DNA of 64,000 nt from Aminobacter niigataensis (GTDB taxonomy: Bacteria; Pseudomonadota; Alphaproteobacteria; Rhizobiales; Rhizobiaceae), in assembly GCF_014200015.1 (NCBI RefSeq), contig NZ_JACHOT010000001.1, positions 1,884,731 through 1,948,730 of the forward strand, written 5' to 3'. Made by a program: the position numbers and the translations under genes. Each line of letters begins with the position of its first letter. Position 1 is the stretch's first letter. The notes beneath the pieces were generated by a model. The model had not been told where the DNA came from. It did not search any database and saw only the letters and a list, made by a program, of their open reading frames with translations. Below are positions 17,484 through 25,864 of the stretch, piece after piece.

Positions 17484-18302
17484 ATGCGGCCAAAGACTGA
17501 AATTACGGCCCGCGGCGCGTTGCGCATCGCGGCTCTCGGCCTTGCCGCTTCGTTTGCCTTTTCGCTGACTGCCACCAGCGCTCTTGCACTGAGCGAGATC
17601 AAGCGCGAAGAGATCCCAGCGCCCGTCACCCCGCCTAATCCGGCAACGGATGAGGGCACTGGGCCTGAAAACTCGGTGCCGATGCCCGACCCGATCCAGG
17701 CGCCTCCGGCGGCCAGCGCGCCTGGCGGAAGCGAAGAAGCGCCCGAAGATCAACCGGCCGAGCCGCAGGACGCCGAGCCGGACGCGCCCGACGCCACGGG
17801 GCCCGCCGCGCCGCATCTCGATCCCGATGGCCCGCTGCCCGAGATCGTCTACGACCTCAGCCGCCTGCCAGAGCCCGTCGCGCGCATGCGCAACCTGCTT
17901 GTCGAGGCGGCCAAGACCGGCGACATCGAAAAGCTGCGGCCGCTGATCGGCCAGGGCGAATCTATGCCGCAACTGTCGTTCGGCGAGATCGACGGCGACC
18001 CGATCGCCTTCATCAAGGGCCTGTCCGGCGACGGCGAAGGCCAGGAACTGCTGGCCATCATGGAAGAGGTGCTGAACGCCGGCTACGTGCATCTCGGCGA
18101 AGGCACCGACGAGGACCTTTATGTCTGGCCCTATTTCTTCGGCATCCCGCTCGAAAAGCTCGACGCGCGCCAGAAGGTCGAGCTGTTCAAGATCGTGACG
18201 GCCGGCGACTACGAGGACATGAAGCAGTACGGCACATATGTCTTCTACCGTCTCGGCATCACCCCGGACGGCCGCTGGGCCTTCTTCGTGGCGGGAGATT
18301 GA
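17484..18302 (+). CDS. Putative periplasmic protein with Pro/Ala-rich linker, unknown function
   Basis: A 272-residue protein. A signal peptide is visible (GALRIAALGLAASFAFSLTA, likely cut after ALA). A Pro/Glu/Ala-rich spacer (about residues 40-115) follows, then a globular C-terminal domain containing LPEPVARMRNLLVEAAKTGD, DEDLYVWPYFFGIPLEKLD and YRLGITPDGRWAFFVAGD. ATG 17484 is chosen because the signal peptide begins there and GGAG lies upstream; a TTG at 17412 would add 24 residues. I do not recognise the family. It ends beside a palindromic repeat. Confidence 0.75.
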   Translation: MRPKTEITARGALRIAALGLAASFAFSLTATSALALSEIKREEIPAPVTPPNPATDEGTGPENSVPMPDPIQAPPAASAPGGSEEAPEDQPAEPQDAEPDAPDATGPAAPHLDPDGPLPEIVYDLSRLPEPVARMRNLLVEAAKTGDIEKLRPLIGQGESMPQLSFGEIDGDPIAFIKGLSGDGEGQELLAIMEEVLNAGYVHLGEGTDEDLYVWPYFFGIPLEKLDARQKVELFKIVTAGDYEDMKQYGTYVFYRLGITPDGRWAFFVAGD

Positions 18303-18317
18303 TTCTTTTTCCCTTCG

Positions 18318-18440
18318 CCCCGTTTACGGGGAGAAAGGTGGTCCAAGGGGCCGAATGAGGGGCAGCGCATGCATCAATGAGGCTGGCTCCGCCCCTCATC
18401 TGCCTGCCGGTATATTCTCCCCGTAAACGGGGAGAATATA
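18318..18440. repeat. Palindromic intergenic repeat, copy 1
   Basis: A 123-bp element between convergent genes. Left hairpin CCCCG-TTTA-CGGGG (18318-18331); nested ATGAGGGGC (18355-18363) with GCCCCTCAT (18391-18399); right hairpin with a perfect 13-bp stem TATATTCTCCCCG-TAAA-CGGGGAGAATATA arms (18411-18440). The right hairpin ends at the base before the pyrC stop codon, so it can also serve as a terminator. The unit GCCCCTCATCTGCCTGCCGG recurs at 58211. Confidence 0.8.
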
Positions 18441-19772
18441 CTACCGCACCACCGCTTCCGAAAACTCCACCGCCCTGCCCTGCGACGGGGTGGTGATCTC
18501 GCCCTGCCACATCACGCGGGTGCCGCGGACGATGGTGCCGACCGGCCAGCCGGTGACCTGCTTGCCGTCATAAGGCGTCCAGCCGGCCTTCGAACCGGCC
18601 TGGGCGTTGGTGATGGTTTCCTTGCGCTTCATGTCGACGACGGTGAAATCGGCGTCGTAGCCGGCGGCGATGCGGCCCTTGCGCGCCATGCCGAAGATGC
18701 GGTTGGGACCGTGGCTCGCGAGATCGACGAAGCGCTCCAGCGTCAGCCGGCCGGCGTTCACATGGTCGAGCATGATCGGCACCAGCGTCTGCACGCCGGT
18801 CATGCCCGAGGGCGAGGCCGGATAGGGTTTTGCCTTTTCGGCGAGCGTGTGCGGCGCGTGGTCGGAGCCGAGCACGTCGACGACGCCCTGGCCGATGCCG
18901 TGCCAGATGCCGTCGCGGTGGCGGGCGGCGCGCACCGGCGGGTTCATCTGCAGCAGCGTGCCGAGGCGGGCATAATCGTCCGCGCTCATCGTCAGGTGGT
19001 GCGGCGTCGCCTCGCAGGTGGCAACATCCTTGTGGTGTTCAAGGAAGGCGATCTCCTCGGCTGTCGAGATGTGCAGCACGTGGATGCGCGCGCGCTCCTG
19101 CCGCGCGATCCGCACCAGGCGCTCGGTGCACTGGAGCGCGGCGATCTCGTCGCGCCAGATCGGGTGCGAGGACGGGTCGTTCTCGACGCGCAGGCCCTGG
19201 CGCTCGCGCAGGCGGAACTCGTCCTCCGAGTGGAAGGCGGCGCGACGGCGGGTGTTGCGCAGGATGGAGGCCACGCCCTCGTCGTCCTCGACCAGAAGAT
19301 CGCCGGTGGACGAGCCCATGAACACCTTGATGCCGGCAGCGCCCGGCAGGCGTTCGAGTTCGGCCACGTCTTTCGCGTTCTCGCGCGTGCCGCCGACCCA
19401 GAATGCGAAGTCGCAATGCATGCGCGCCGTCGCGCGGCTGACCTTGTCGGCAAGAGCTGCCTCGCTCGTCGTCAGCGGATTGGTGTTGGGCATCTCGAAG
19501 ACGGCGGTGACACCGCCCAGCACCGCCGCGCGCGAACCGCTCTCCAGATCTTCCTTGTGCTCCAGTCCCGGCTCGCGGAAATGCACCTGGCTGTCGACCA
19601 CGCCGGGCAGGATGTGCAGGCCGAGGCAATCGATGGTCTCGCCGGCCGATGCGCTGCCCAGATTGCCGATGGCGGCGATCCGGCCATTGGTGACGCCGAC
19701 GTCGCGGACGCCGATGCCGTCATGGTTGACGACCGTGCCGCCCTTGAGGATGAGATCGAAGGTGGTAGCCAT
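18441..19772 (-). CDS. pyrC: Dihydroorotase
   Basis: A 443-residue amidohydrolase forming dihydroorotate in pyrimidine synthesis. Seen: metal motif DSQVHFREPG, EMPNTNPLT, HVLHIST, EATPHHLTMS, and GSDHAPHT near the C-terminus, consistent with the long (class I-like) dihydroorotase group; the related allantoinase is a less likely alternative. It is a monocistronic gene, while pyrE of the same pathway lies at 58328. Confidence 0.85.
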   Translation of the reverse strand: MATTFDLILKGGTVVNHDGIGVRDVGVTNGRIAAIGNLGSASAGETIDCLGLHILPGVVDSQVHFREPGLEHKEDLESGSRAAVLGGVTAVFEMPNTNPLTTSEAALADKVSRATARMHCDFAFWVGGTRENAKDVAELERLPGAAGIKVFMGSSTGDLLVEDDEGVASILRNTRRRAAFHSEDEFRLRERQGLRVENDPSSHPIWRDEIAALQCTERLVRIARQERARIHVLHISTAEEIAFLEHHKDVATCEATPHHLTMSADDYARLGTLLQMNPPVRAARHRDGIWHGIGQGVVDVLGSDHAPHTLAEKAKPYPASPSGMTGVQTLVPIMLDHVNAGRLTLERFVDLASHGPNRIFGMARKGRIAAGYDADFTVVDMKRKETITNAQAGSKAGWTPYDGKQVTGWPVGTIVRGTRVMWQGEITTPSQGRAVEFSEAVVR

Positions 19773-19843
19773 GTCGCGCGTGCCCTTGTCTGGGAATTGC
19801 CTGCGGCTTACGTAATGGCTCTCAGAAATGCAAGATCAGGTCC

Positions 19844-20698
19844 ATGCCGACAGCCACTCTCGCAGACCGCGCCATCATCGATGTTTCCGGCCCCGATGCC
19901 GAGCATTTCCTGCAGAACATCCTGACGCTCGATCTGGATGCACTGCGTGACCGTGAAGCCAGGCCAGGCGCGCTGCTCGCCCCGCAGGGCAAGATCATGT
20001 TCGATTTCCTGGTGTCGCGCAGCGGCGAAAACGCGCTCCGACTCGAATGCCGCGCCGACATCGCCGACGATTTCGTCCGCCGCCTGACGCTCTACAGACT
20101 GCGCGCGAAAGCCGAAATATCGAAGCAGGATCAACCTGATATCGCTGTCTCATGGCAAGATGATTCAGCTGCCTCGCAATCTGATTCAACTGTCCGCGAC
20201 AGCCGCTTCCTGTCCCCCGTCTTCCGTCACTATGGCGCAGCACCCGTCGCCGATGCCAGCGAAGCCGATTGGCACGCCTTCCGCATCGCCAACGGTGTCG
20301 CCGAGAGCGGCCCCGACTACGCGCTCAGCGATGCCTTTCCGCACGACGTGCTGCTCGACCTGATGGGAGGCGTCGGCTTCAAAAAAGGCTGTTTCATCGG
20401 CCAGGAAGTCGTATCGCGCATGCAGCATCGCGGCACCGCCCGGCGGCGCGTGCTTCTGGTCTCGGCTGCTTCCGACCTCCCCGCGCCCGGTACCGACCTT
20501 GTCTCGGGCGGCAAGTTGGTCGGCACCCTCGGCTCGGTTTCGGGAACGACGGGCATCGCCATCGCCCGCATCGACCGGGTGAAGGCCGCGCTCGACGCAG
20601 GCGCCGAAATCACCGCCGGCGACGTTGCCATCACCCCCGCAATCCCTGGCTGGGCTGGCTTCACCTATCCGGAAGCCGCCAGCGCGGAAGACGCCTGA
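19844..20698 (+). CDS. ygfZ: YgfZ/GcvT-domain folate-binding protein
   Basis: A 284-residue GcvT-like protein with the YgfZ signature GCFIGQEVVSRMQHRG (about residues 183-198; K-G-C-x-G-Q-E). YgfZ binds tetrahydrofolate and supports assembly or repair of some Fe-S proteins in the cytoplasm. The conserved Cys is present. It overlaps the next gene by one base (TGATG), suggesting translational coupling. Confidence 0.88.
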   Translation: MPTATLADRAIIDVSGPDAEHFLQNILTLDLDALRDREARPGALLAPQGKIMFDFLVSRSGENALRLECRADIADDFVRRLTLYRLRAKAEISKQDQPDIAVSWQDDSAASQSDSTVRDSRFLSPVFRHYGAAPVADASEADWHAFRIANGVAESGPDYALSDAFPHDVLLDLMGGVGFKKGCFIGQEVVSRMQHRGTARRRVLLVSAASDLPAPGTDLVSGGKLVGTLGSVSGTTGIAIARIDRVKAALDAGAEITAGDVAITPAIPGWAGFTYPEAASAEDA

Positions 20699-21309
20699 TG
20701 GCCGATCGTCCCGGCGCCCCGCCGCGTGCCTGGCAACGCATGCTGTCGGGTCGACGGCTCGACCTGCTCGACCCCTCGCCGCTCGACGTCGAGATATCGG
20801 ACATCGCCCATGGCCTCGCCCGCGTCGCCCGCTGGAACGGCCAGACCTCGGGCGACTACGCCTTTTCCGTGGCGCAGCATTCGCTGATCGTCGAAGAGAT
20901 CTTCCGCAGGATCGTGCCGGCCGCCTCGCCGGACGCGCAACTCGCCGCCCTGCTGCACGATGCGCCGGAATATGTCATCGGGGACATGATCTCGCCGTTC
21001 AAGTCGGTGGTCGGCGGGGGCTACAAGGCTTGCGAGGAGCGGCTGCAGCACGCCATCCACCTGCGCTTCGGCCTGCCGGCCGAGATCGGTGTGGGCCTGA
21101 AGAAGGACATCAAGCGCGCCGACCAGATAGCTGCCTATTTCGAGGCAACCGGGCTTGCAGGCTTTGCGGTGAACGAGGCGACCGAGTTCTTCGGCCGACC
21201 GCGCGGCATCACCATCGACGGGCTCGACCTTGCACCGCAGCCGGCAAAACGCGTGCAGGACACTTTCCTCGAACGCTTCGCGGCGATCGAAAAACAGCGC
21301 TGCAGGTAG
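20698..21309 (+). CDS. HD-domain hydrolase (YfbR-like)
   Basis: A 203-residue HD-domain protein: H in VAQHSLIVEE, the HD pair in ALLHDAPEYVIGDMISPFK, and D in KRADQIAAYFEATG. This resembles YfbR-type 5'-deoxynucleotidases, though the substrate is inferred. The start ATG shares a base with the ygfZ stop. The frame extends 140 codons upstream only as a shadow of ygfZ. Confidence 0.86.
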   Translation: MADRPGAPPRAWQRMLSGRRLDLLDPSPLDVEISDIAHGLARVARWNGQTSGDYAFSVAQHSLIVEEIFRRIVPAASPDAQLAALLHDAPEYVIGDMISPFKSVVGGGYKACEERLQHAIHLRFGLPAEIGVGLKKDIKRADQIAAYFEATGLAGFAVNEATEFFGRPRGITIDGLDLAPQPAKRVQDTFLERFAAIEKQRCR

Positions 21310-21936
21310 TCAAGCCGGCGGGATGAACTCCTGGCTGATCTCCTGGAACACCGGCATCGCCTCCAGCCGTGCGGCGTCGGCAGCAAGCGCGGGGAAATCA
21401 GCCATGTTCAGCAGCCCCTGATGCGCATCGTTGATGAAGCGCAGCACGCATGCCACCCCGATATCGGCATGGCCGATGCGGTCGCCGAACCAGTAGTCAC
21501 TGTCCCGTCCCGCACGATCGGCTTCGAGCACAGCCAGTACGTCGGTGATCTGCGTGCGGCAGCGCTCCACCCAGACGGTCGATACCTCCTTGTGCAGCCG
21601 CCGCTCGTAGAACAGGCTGACAGCCTTGTCGCCCAGCCCCATCGCCAGTGCCGAGACCTTCAGCGCCTGGTGGCGCGCCGGCTCGGCAATCGGGAACATC
21701 GCCTGCCCGCCCGGCGCCAGGCTGTCCAGATAGTCGAGGATGGCGTGGCTCTCGATCAGCACCTCGCCATTGTCGAGAACCAGCGTCGGCACCCGCGTCA
21801 GCGGGTTGTAGGCGCGGATTTTGTCGGCGTCGCCGAAGGCCGACCACGGCTCGTGCGCGAAGGGAATGCCATAAAGCCGGAGTGCTACGCCGACGCGGCG
21901 GACGAAGGGGCTGTCATACTGGCCGATGAGGATCAT
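21310..21936 (-). CDS. Glutathione S-transferase-family protein
   Basis: A 208-residue protein with an N-terminal thioredoxin-fold GST domain (GQYDSPFVRRVGVALRLYGI, then NPLTRVPTLVLDNGEVLIES; the cis-Pro and ES glutathione-binding pair are present) and a helical C-terminal domain (FGDRIGHADIGVACVLRF). It probably conjugates or reduces electrophiles; no substrate is evident. It ends immediately next to the convergent HD gene with no gap. Confidence 0.9.
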   Translation of the reverse strand: MILIGQYDSPFVRRVGVALRLYGIPFAHEPWSAFGDADKIRAYNPLTRVPTLVLDNGEVLIESHAILDYLDSLAPGGQAMFPIAEPARHQALKVSALAMGLGDKAVSLFYERRLHKEVSTVWVERCRTQITDVLAVLEADRAGRDSDYWFGDRIGHADIGVACVLRFINDAHQGLLNMADFPALAADAARLEAMPVFQEISQEFIPPA

Positions 21937-21988
21937 GGTGCGCCTTTCGACTGTTCAGGACAGATCGAACGCCATGGCCGGGCGCCGG

Positions 21989-23173
21989 TCAAGCCTTCGC
22001 ATGCCGCACCGGCTGCCCCCTGAGTTCGAGTACCGTCACCAGCACCATGACCACGGTCGTGGCCGCGCCGATCAGCAGCGGCGACATTTGGCTGGCGAAA
22101 GGCACCATCGCGGCAAGGATCGCCAGGCCGATGATGTGCGACAGCGGCGCGCGGCCCACGACGTAGCGCTTGAACAACAGATTGCCGACCAGATAGAGCG
22201 CCGAGCCGCCGATGGAGGTCCAGATCACGGCAGCCTCCGCATGACCGAGCGGATGGGCGAGAATCAGCTCGTCCGACACGGCCACCACGATGATGCCGGC
22301 CACAAGCAGCACGGGGATATAGGTGTAGGCGACACGGGCGATCCGCCCCTTGTCCGTGGCCGACGAAATGCGGTGATGTGCCGCCTCCTGGCCGACATTG
22401 AAGTAGATCAGCCACATCGCCACCGAGGCGAAGAAGGTTGTCAGGAAGGCCGCGAAATTGACCCATGTCCATTCGAGCTCGGCAAAGGTTGCGCCCGAGA
22501 CGAGGATCGATTCGCCCAGTGCGATGATGATGAAAAGCCCATTGCGCTCAGCCATATGGTCGGGATCGACGTCCCAGTCGGCGGTCGTTGAGGCGCCGTG
22601 CCACGGCGTCCAGAACCCGCAGGCCGGCGAAATGAGTTCTATTGCCAGCGCTACGGCCCAGATCGCAAAACGGTTCTCGGGACTGGCAATGCCACCGGCG
22701 ATCCAGAACACGCTCGCCAGACAGACCCAGATGGCGATCCGTACGAAATTTGTATGATTTGCAGGATTGTGACGCCTGAGCGCCCACATCATGAACAGGG
22801 TGCGGCCCAGTTGCATGAACACATAGGCGGCAGCGAACTGCAGCCCGCGCGCCTCGAATGCCTCGGGGATCGACGTCGACAGCATCAGCCCGCCGAGCAT
22901 CAGCGCGAACATCATGCCACGCACCGGCCGGCGGTTGGGGTCGAGCCAGTTGGTCACCCAAGCGGTGTAATTCCACACCCACCACACGGCGACGAGCATC
23001 AGTACCGCTTCGAGCGTGCCTTCGAGCGACAGGTCCTTGAGCAGGAAATGCGACAGCTGCGTCACCGCAAAGACGAAGACAAGATCGAAGAACAGTTCGA
23101 CGAACTCGACCCTGGCGCTTTCGCCCTCCCTCCGTACGCGCTGATAGTTGTGGCTCGCGCCGGTCAATGCCAT
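21989..23173 (-). CDS. LtrA-family membrane protein
   Basis: A 394-residue polytopic membrane protein matching the low-temperature-requirement A family: VEFVELFFDLVFVFAVTQLSH at the N-terminus, WWVWNYTAWVTNWLDPNRR, HMAERNGLFIIIALGESILV, and about ten hydrophobic helices. The molecular function is unknown; the name comes from Listeria cold growth. Confidence 0.9.
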   Translation of the reverse strand: MALTGASHNYQRVRREGESARVEFVELFFDLVFVFAVTQLSHFLLKDLSLEGTLEAVLMLVAVWWVWNYTAWVTNWLDPNRRPVRGMMFALMLGGLMLSTSIPEAFEARGLQFAAAYVFMQLGRTLFMMWALRRHNPANHTNFVRIAIWVCLASVFWIAGGIASPENRFAIWAVALAIELISPACGFWTPWHGASTTADWDVDPDHMAERNGLFIIIALGESILVSGATFAELEWTWVNFAAFLTTFFASVAMWLIYFNVGQEAAHHRISSATDKGRIARVAYTYIPVLLVAGIIVVAVSDELILAHPLGHAEAAVIWTSIGGSALYLVGNLLFKRYVVGRAPLSHIIGLAILAAMVPFASQMSPLLIGAATTVVMVLVTVLELRGQPVRHAKA

Positions 23174-23255
23174 GTCCGTCCCCTCTTATGCACGATCAAA
23201 AATGGCCGTTCCGGGCGGCCGCAACTCAGGCCAACGCATCGTTCCGACCCGATGG

Positions 23256-23639
23256 TCAATCCGGTGGCGGTGGCAGCGACCTGTCGGCCTTGCATTTGCG
23301 CAACGGCAGGATGTCGCCGGCAAACACCTTGGTGATGCGCTGCTGTCTGGCGTCGGTTTCGACGGTCATGCAAGCGCAGCCATAGCCGTAGCCAGCCCCC
23401 GGCAAATTGGTCTCGACAAACTGCCTGGGATCGAAGTCCGGCGCCTTGTCAACGTCGAAGGCATCGGCCCCGTCCGCCTCGCCCTGCGAAGTGATCGTCC
23501 AGGTGGCGTCCTTGTCGATGAGCCAGAGATTGCCCGGAGTCGGGCTTGCGTACCAGCCGCAGCGCCGTTCGGCCGCCGAGGCCGCGGTCAGCGACGCGAC
23601 GACGAGTGCTCCAGCTGCAAGGAAGAGAATCCGCCGCAT
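23256..23639 (-). CDS. DUF4087-type secreted protein
   Basis: A 127-residue protein with signal peptide (MRRILFLAAGALVVASLTAA, likely cut after SAA) and mature sequence RCGWYASPTPGNLWLIDKDA, TWTITSQGE, GYGCACMTVETDA, ILPLRKCKADRSLPPP. This pattern resembles DUF4087, a small periplasmic family of unknown role. Four or five Cys suggest disulfides. Single gene. Confidence 0.7.
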   Translation of the reverse strand: MRRILFLAAGALVVASLTAASAAERRCGWYASPTPGNLWLIDKDATWTITSQGEADGADAFDVDKAPDFDPRQFVETNLPGAGYGYGCACMTVETDARQQRITKVFAGDILPLRKCKADRSLPPPPD

Positions 23640-23723
23640 GCGTGCCTCCAGCGCTTCGGCAGGAAAACAAGGCCCGAAGTCATTTGCAAGCGTCGATTGA
23701 TACGACGGGCGACCACACGCGCA

Positions 23724-23996
23724 TCAGAGATGCGGGGCAAGCCCCGCGGCGGTGTCCTTGCTCGTCGCTACCGGCACGATCTCGAAGCCGACAAGGTCGG
23801 CCCATTCGACGACCCAGCGCTGCAGCAGCGTCACATCGTCAGCTTCCACCAGCATGAAGCAGCGGCTCATGTCGGCCGCGATCCAGCTGTGGTGGACGAC
23901 GAAACCCTCCGGCGCGAGCCGCCCCTTGTCGCGAAACCGGCGATAGATCGCCTTGGGATCGCGCCCGCGAAAATCCTCGATGACAAAGAAAAGCAT
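23724..23996 (-). CDS. DUF3303-like small protein
   Basis: A 90-residue protein beginning MLFFVIEDFRGRDPKAIYRR with a ferredoxin-like alpha/beta pattern and WIAADMSRCFMLVEADD, WADLVGFEIVPV. It resembles DUF3303, a family of unknown function. ATG 23996 is chosen over an upstream in-frame start at 24080 that overlaps the SDR gene. It is the last gene of the ArsR-SRPBCC-SDR operon. Confidence 0.65.
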   Translation of the reverse strand: MLFFVIEDFRGRDPKAIYRRFRDKGRLAPEGFVVHHSWIAADMSRCFMLVEADDVTLLQRWVVEWADLVGFEIVPVATSKDTAAGLAPHL

Positions 23997-24058
23997 GTCG
24001 TCCGTGTCCCGCTCTCCGTTGAGAAGATCAGGGGACGCGGGAATTGGCAAGGCAGCGG

Positions 24059-24850
24059 TCAGTCGACCAGCGTGCCGCAACTCAGATTGGCGATCGCGCC
24101 CGTCATCGCGCCCGCACGGTCGGAGGCAACGAAGGCAGCGAAATCGCCGATCTCGGCCAAGGTGGGGAAGCGCCGGAGCAACGGCCCCGACGCTGCACGG
24201 GCGGCGAGCATGTCGTCGACGCTCATGCCCGCGCGCTCGGCAAAGCCCTCGAAAGCGCTGCGCACATGCGACGCGGCCAAAGATTCGGGGATGGCGTCCG
24301 GGCGGAGGCAGATCACCCTTATGCCGCGCGGACCAAGCTCGCCGGCGAGGATGCGCGACAGCGCTTCGACCGCGGCACTGGCGACGCCGTTGCCGAGGAA
24401 GCCCACGCCTGACAGCCGCGCGCCTGGCGTCGACAGGGTCAGGATCACGCCCTTGCCCCGCATGTGCGGCGCGACGGCTTTTGCGGTGACGAAGTTGCTC
24501 CTGGCATAACCCGCGACCGGCGTCTCGAAATCGGCAAGCGACAGCTCGCCGAACGGCGTGCCCTGCACATGGGCAATACCGACCGCATTCATGGCGATGT
24601 CGATGCCGCCGGCCTGTGTCGCCACTTCGGCGGCATGGCGCTCGACCGCCTCCTCGTCAAGCGCGTCCAGCACCGCCGTTTCGGCAAAGCCGCCTTCAGC
24701 GCGGATCTGGCCCGCGACCATTTCCAGCCTGTCCGGCGTGCGCCCGGCCAGGAACACGCGGGCGCCGTCGCGGGCAAATGCCCTGGCCGCGGCCCCTCCG
24801 ATCGCGCCACCGCCGCCATAGACGATAGCCGTCCTGTTCTTGAGCAGCAT
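24059..24850 (-). CDS. Atypical SDR-family protein lacking the YxxxK active site
   Basis: A 263-residue Rossmann protein with the NAD(P) motif YGGGGAIGGAAARAFARDG and DIAMNAVG (NNAG-like). The usual catalytic Tyr-x-x-x-Lys is replaced: the segment reads GNGVASAAVEALSR where active members read YSASKAAVEAL, so Tyr is Asn and Lys is Ser. It may be a binding protein or use other chemistry. Its start lies 1 bp from the SRPBCC stop, in one operon with an ArsR regulator. Confidence 0.8.
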   Translation of the reverse strand: MLLKNRTAIVYGGGGAIGGAAARAFARDGARVFLAGRTPDRLEMVAGQIRAEGGFAETAVLDALDEEAVERHAAEVATQAGGIDIAMNAVGIAHVQGTPFGELSLADFETPVAGYARSNFVTAKAVAPHMRGKGVILTLSTPGARLSGVGFLGNGVASAAVEALSRILAGELGPRGIRVICLRPDAIPESLAASHVRSAFEGFAERAGMSVDDMLAARAASGPLLRRFPTLAEIGDFAAFVASDRAGAMTGAIANLSCGTLVD

Positions 24851-24851
24851 G

Positions 24852-25418
24852 TCACCCTCCCTTGGCAGCCGTCTGCGAGCCGTCGATGCGCCGGCCGTAC
24901 TCGGCCACGAGCCGCGTATGCGTCCTCCAGAAGCCGTCGGGCTCGCTGCCCTCCAGCCTGGCTGCCAATATGTCGAGATGGGTGTGCCAGCCGGCGGCGA
25001 CGTTCAGCAGTGCACCGTCTTCGGCGAGACGGCGGTGGGTCACCGTCAGCAGCACCTTGCCGTTGCGGGGTGCCAGTTCGAAGCGCACTTCCGAGCTTTC
25101 GCCCGGTGCGCCGCCCCAGCTGTAGGCGAGCAGATGCGGCGGCTCGCAGGCGATGATCTCGCCAGGCACCCGATGCTCGGCGAAGGCGGCCATGTGTGCC
25201 GGCGGCGGATCGTCGTTGCGGGTCAGCTCGGAATTGCGGAAGACGTTTTCGACATGTCCGCCAAGCTTCAGCTCCATCGGCCCGGCGGCGAGCCACTGCC
25301 GGCGCTTGTCCGAGTCGGTCAGATAGCTCCAGATGCGCTCGATAGGCCCAGGCAGCAGACGTTCGATGCGCACCGCGCCGGGTTCGGTGACGATGCCATA
25401 AGAAGTGTGGATGTTCAT
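24852..25418 (-). CDS. SRPBCC (AHSA1-type) ligand-binding protein
   Basis: A 188-residue START/AHSA1-like domain: IERLLPGPIERIWSYLTDSD, RRQWLAAGPMELKLGG, YSWGGAPGESSEVRFELAP, GWHTHLDILAARLEG. These helix-grip proteins hold small hydrophobic ligands and are often encoded with ArsR-type regulators, as here. It overlaps the ArsR gene by 4 nt (ATGA). The ligand is unknown. Confidence 0.88.
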   Translation of the reverse strand: MNIHTSYGIVTEPGAVRIERLLPGPIERIWSYLTDSDKRRQWLAAGPMELKLGGHVENVFRNSELTRNDDPPPAHMAAFAEHRVPGEIIACEPPHLLAYSWGGAPGESSEVRFELAPRNGKVLLTVTHRRLAEDGALLNVAAGWHTHLDILAARLEGSEPDGFWRTHTRLVAEYGRRIDGSQTAAKGG

Positions 25419-25804
25419 GACTTACTCCCTTTCTTCTTCGCGTCAGTGTTTGTTTCGGTTTGCTTCTTCGCCTCGCCGCGATCCTCGGCCACCAGAAGGG
25501 CTTCGAGGACATCGAGTTGCTGGTTCCAGAACCTCTCGTAGTGCCGCATCCATTCGACGCCGGCATGCATGGGCAGCGCGTCGAGGCTGCAGACGTGCGT
25601 GCGCCCCTGGACGCTGCGTTTCACCAGCCCCGCCTTTTCCAGCACCTTGATGTGCTTGGACGCCGCGGCCAGCGACATGTCGAAGGGTGCTGCCAGGTCG
25701 CCAACATTGCGCGGCCCCCTGGCCAGCCCGTTGAGCATCGCCCTGCGGGTCGGGTCGGACAGCGCGTGAAAAATTGTGTCGAGACGCTCTGAATCTTCAA
25801 CCAT
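25415..25804 (-). CDS. ArsR-family repressor of the SRPBCC operon
   Basis: A 129-residue winged helix: FHALSDPTRRAMLNGLARG, SLAAASKHIKVLEKAGLVKR, with a Lys-rich C-terminal tail. It has no cysteine ligand cluster (only one Cys), so it belongs to the non-metal ArsR group paired with SRPBCC proteins. ATG 25804 lies inside a perfect palindrome; an upstream in-frame start at 25840 is less likely. First gene of a four-gene operon. Confidence 0.88.
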   Translation of the reverse strand: MVEDSERLDTIFHALSDPTRRAMLNGLARGPRNVGDLAAPFDMSLAAASKHIKVLEKAGLVKRSVQGRTHVCSLDALPMHAGVEWMRHYERFWNQQLDVLEALLVAEDRGEAKKQTETNTDAKKKGSKS

Positions 25805-25813
25805 AAGGTTGAA
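25796..25813 (-). promoter_or_regulatory. ArsR operator 1, overlapping the start codon
   Basis: TTCAACC-ATAA-GGTTGAA is a perfect 7-bp inverted repeat; the ATG of arsR (25802-25804 on the minus strand) is within it. Likely autoregulatory site. Confidence 0.6.
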
Positions 25814-25835
25814 TGTAGCACCGCCATTCCGAATG

Positions 25836-25853
25836 ATCAACCATTTGGTATAA
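25836..25853 (-). promoter_or_regulatory. ArsR operator 2 (one conserved half)
   Basis: TCAACC-ATTT-GGTATAA repeats the left half and the inner GGT of operator 1. The two centres are 40 bp apart, close to four helical turns, so two dimers could bind the same DNA face. Confidence 0.45.
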
Positions 25854-25864
25854 TGATTTTCAGG

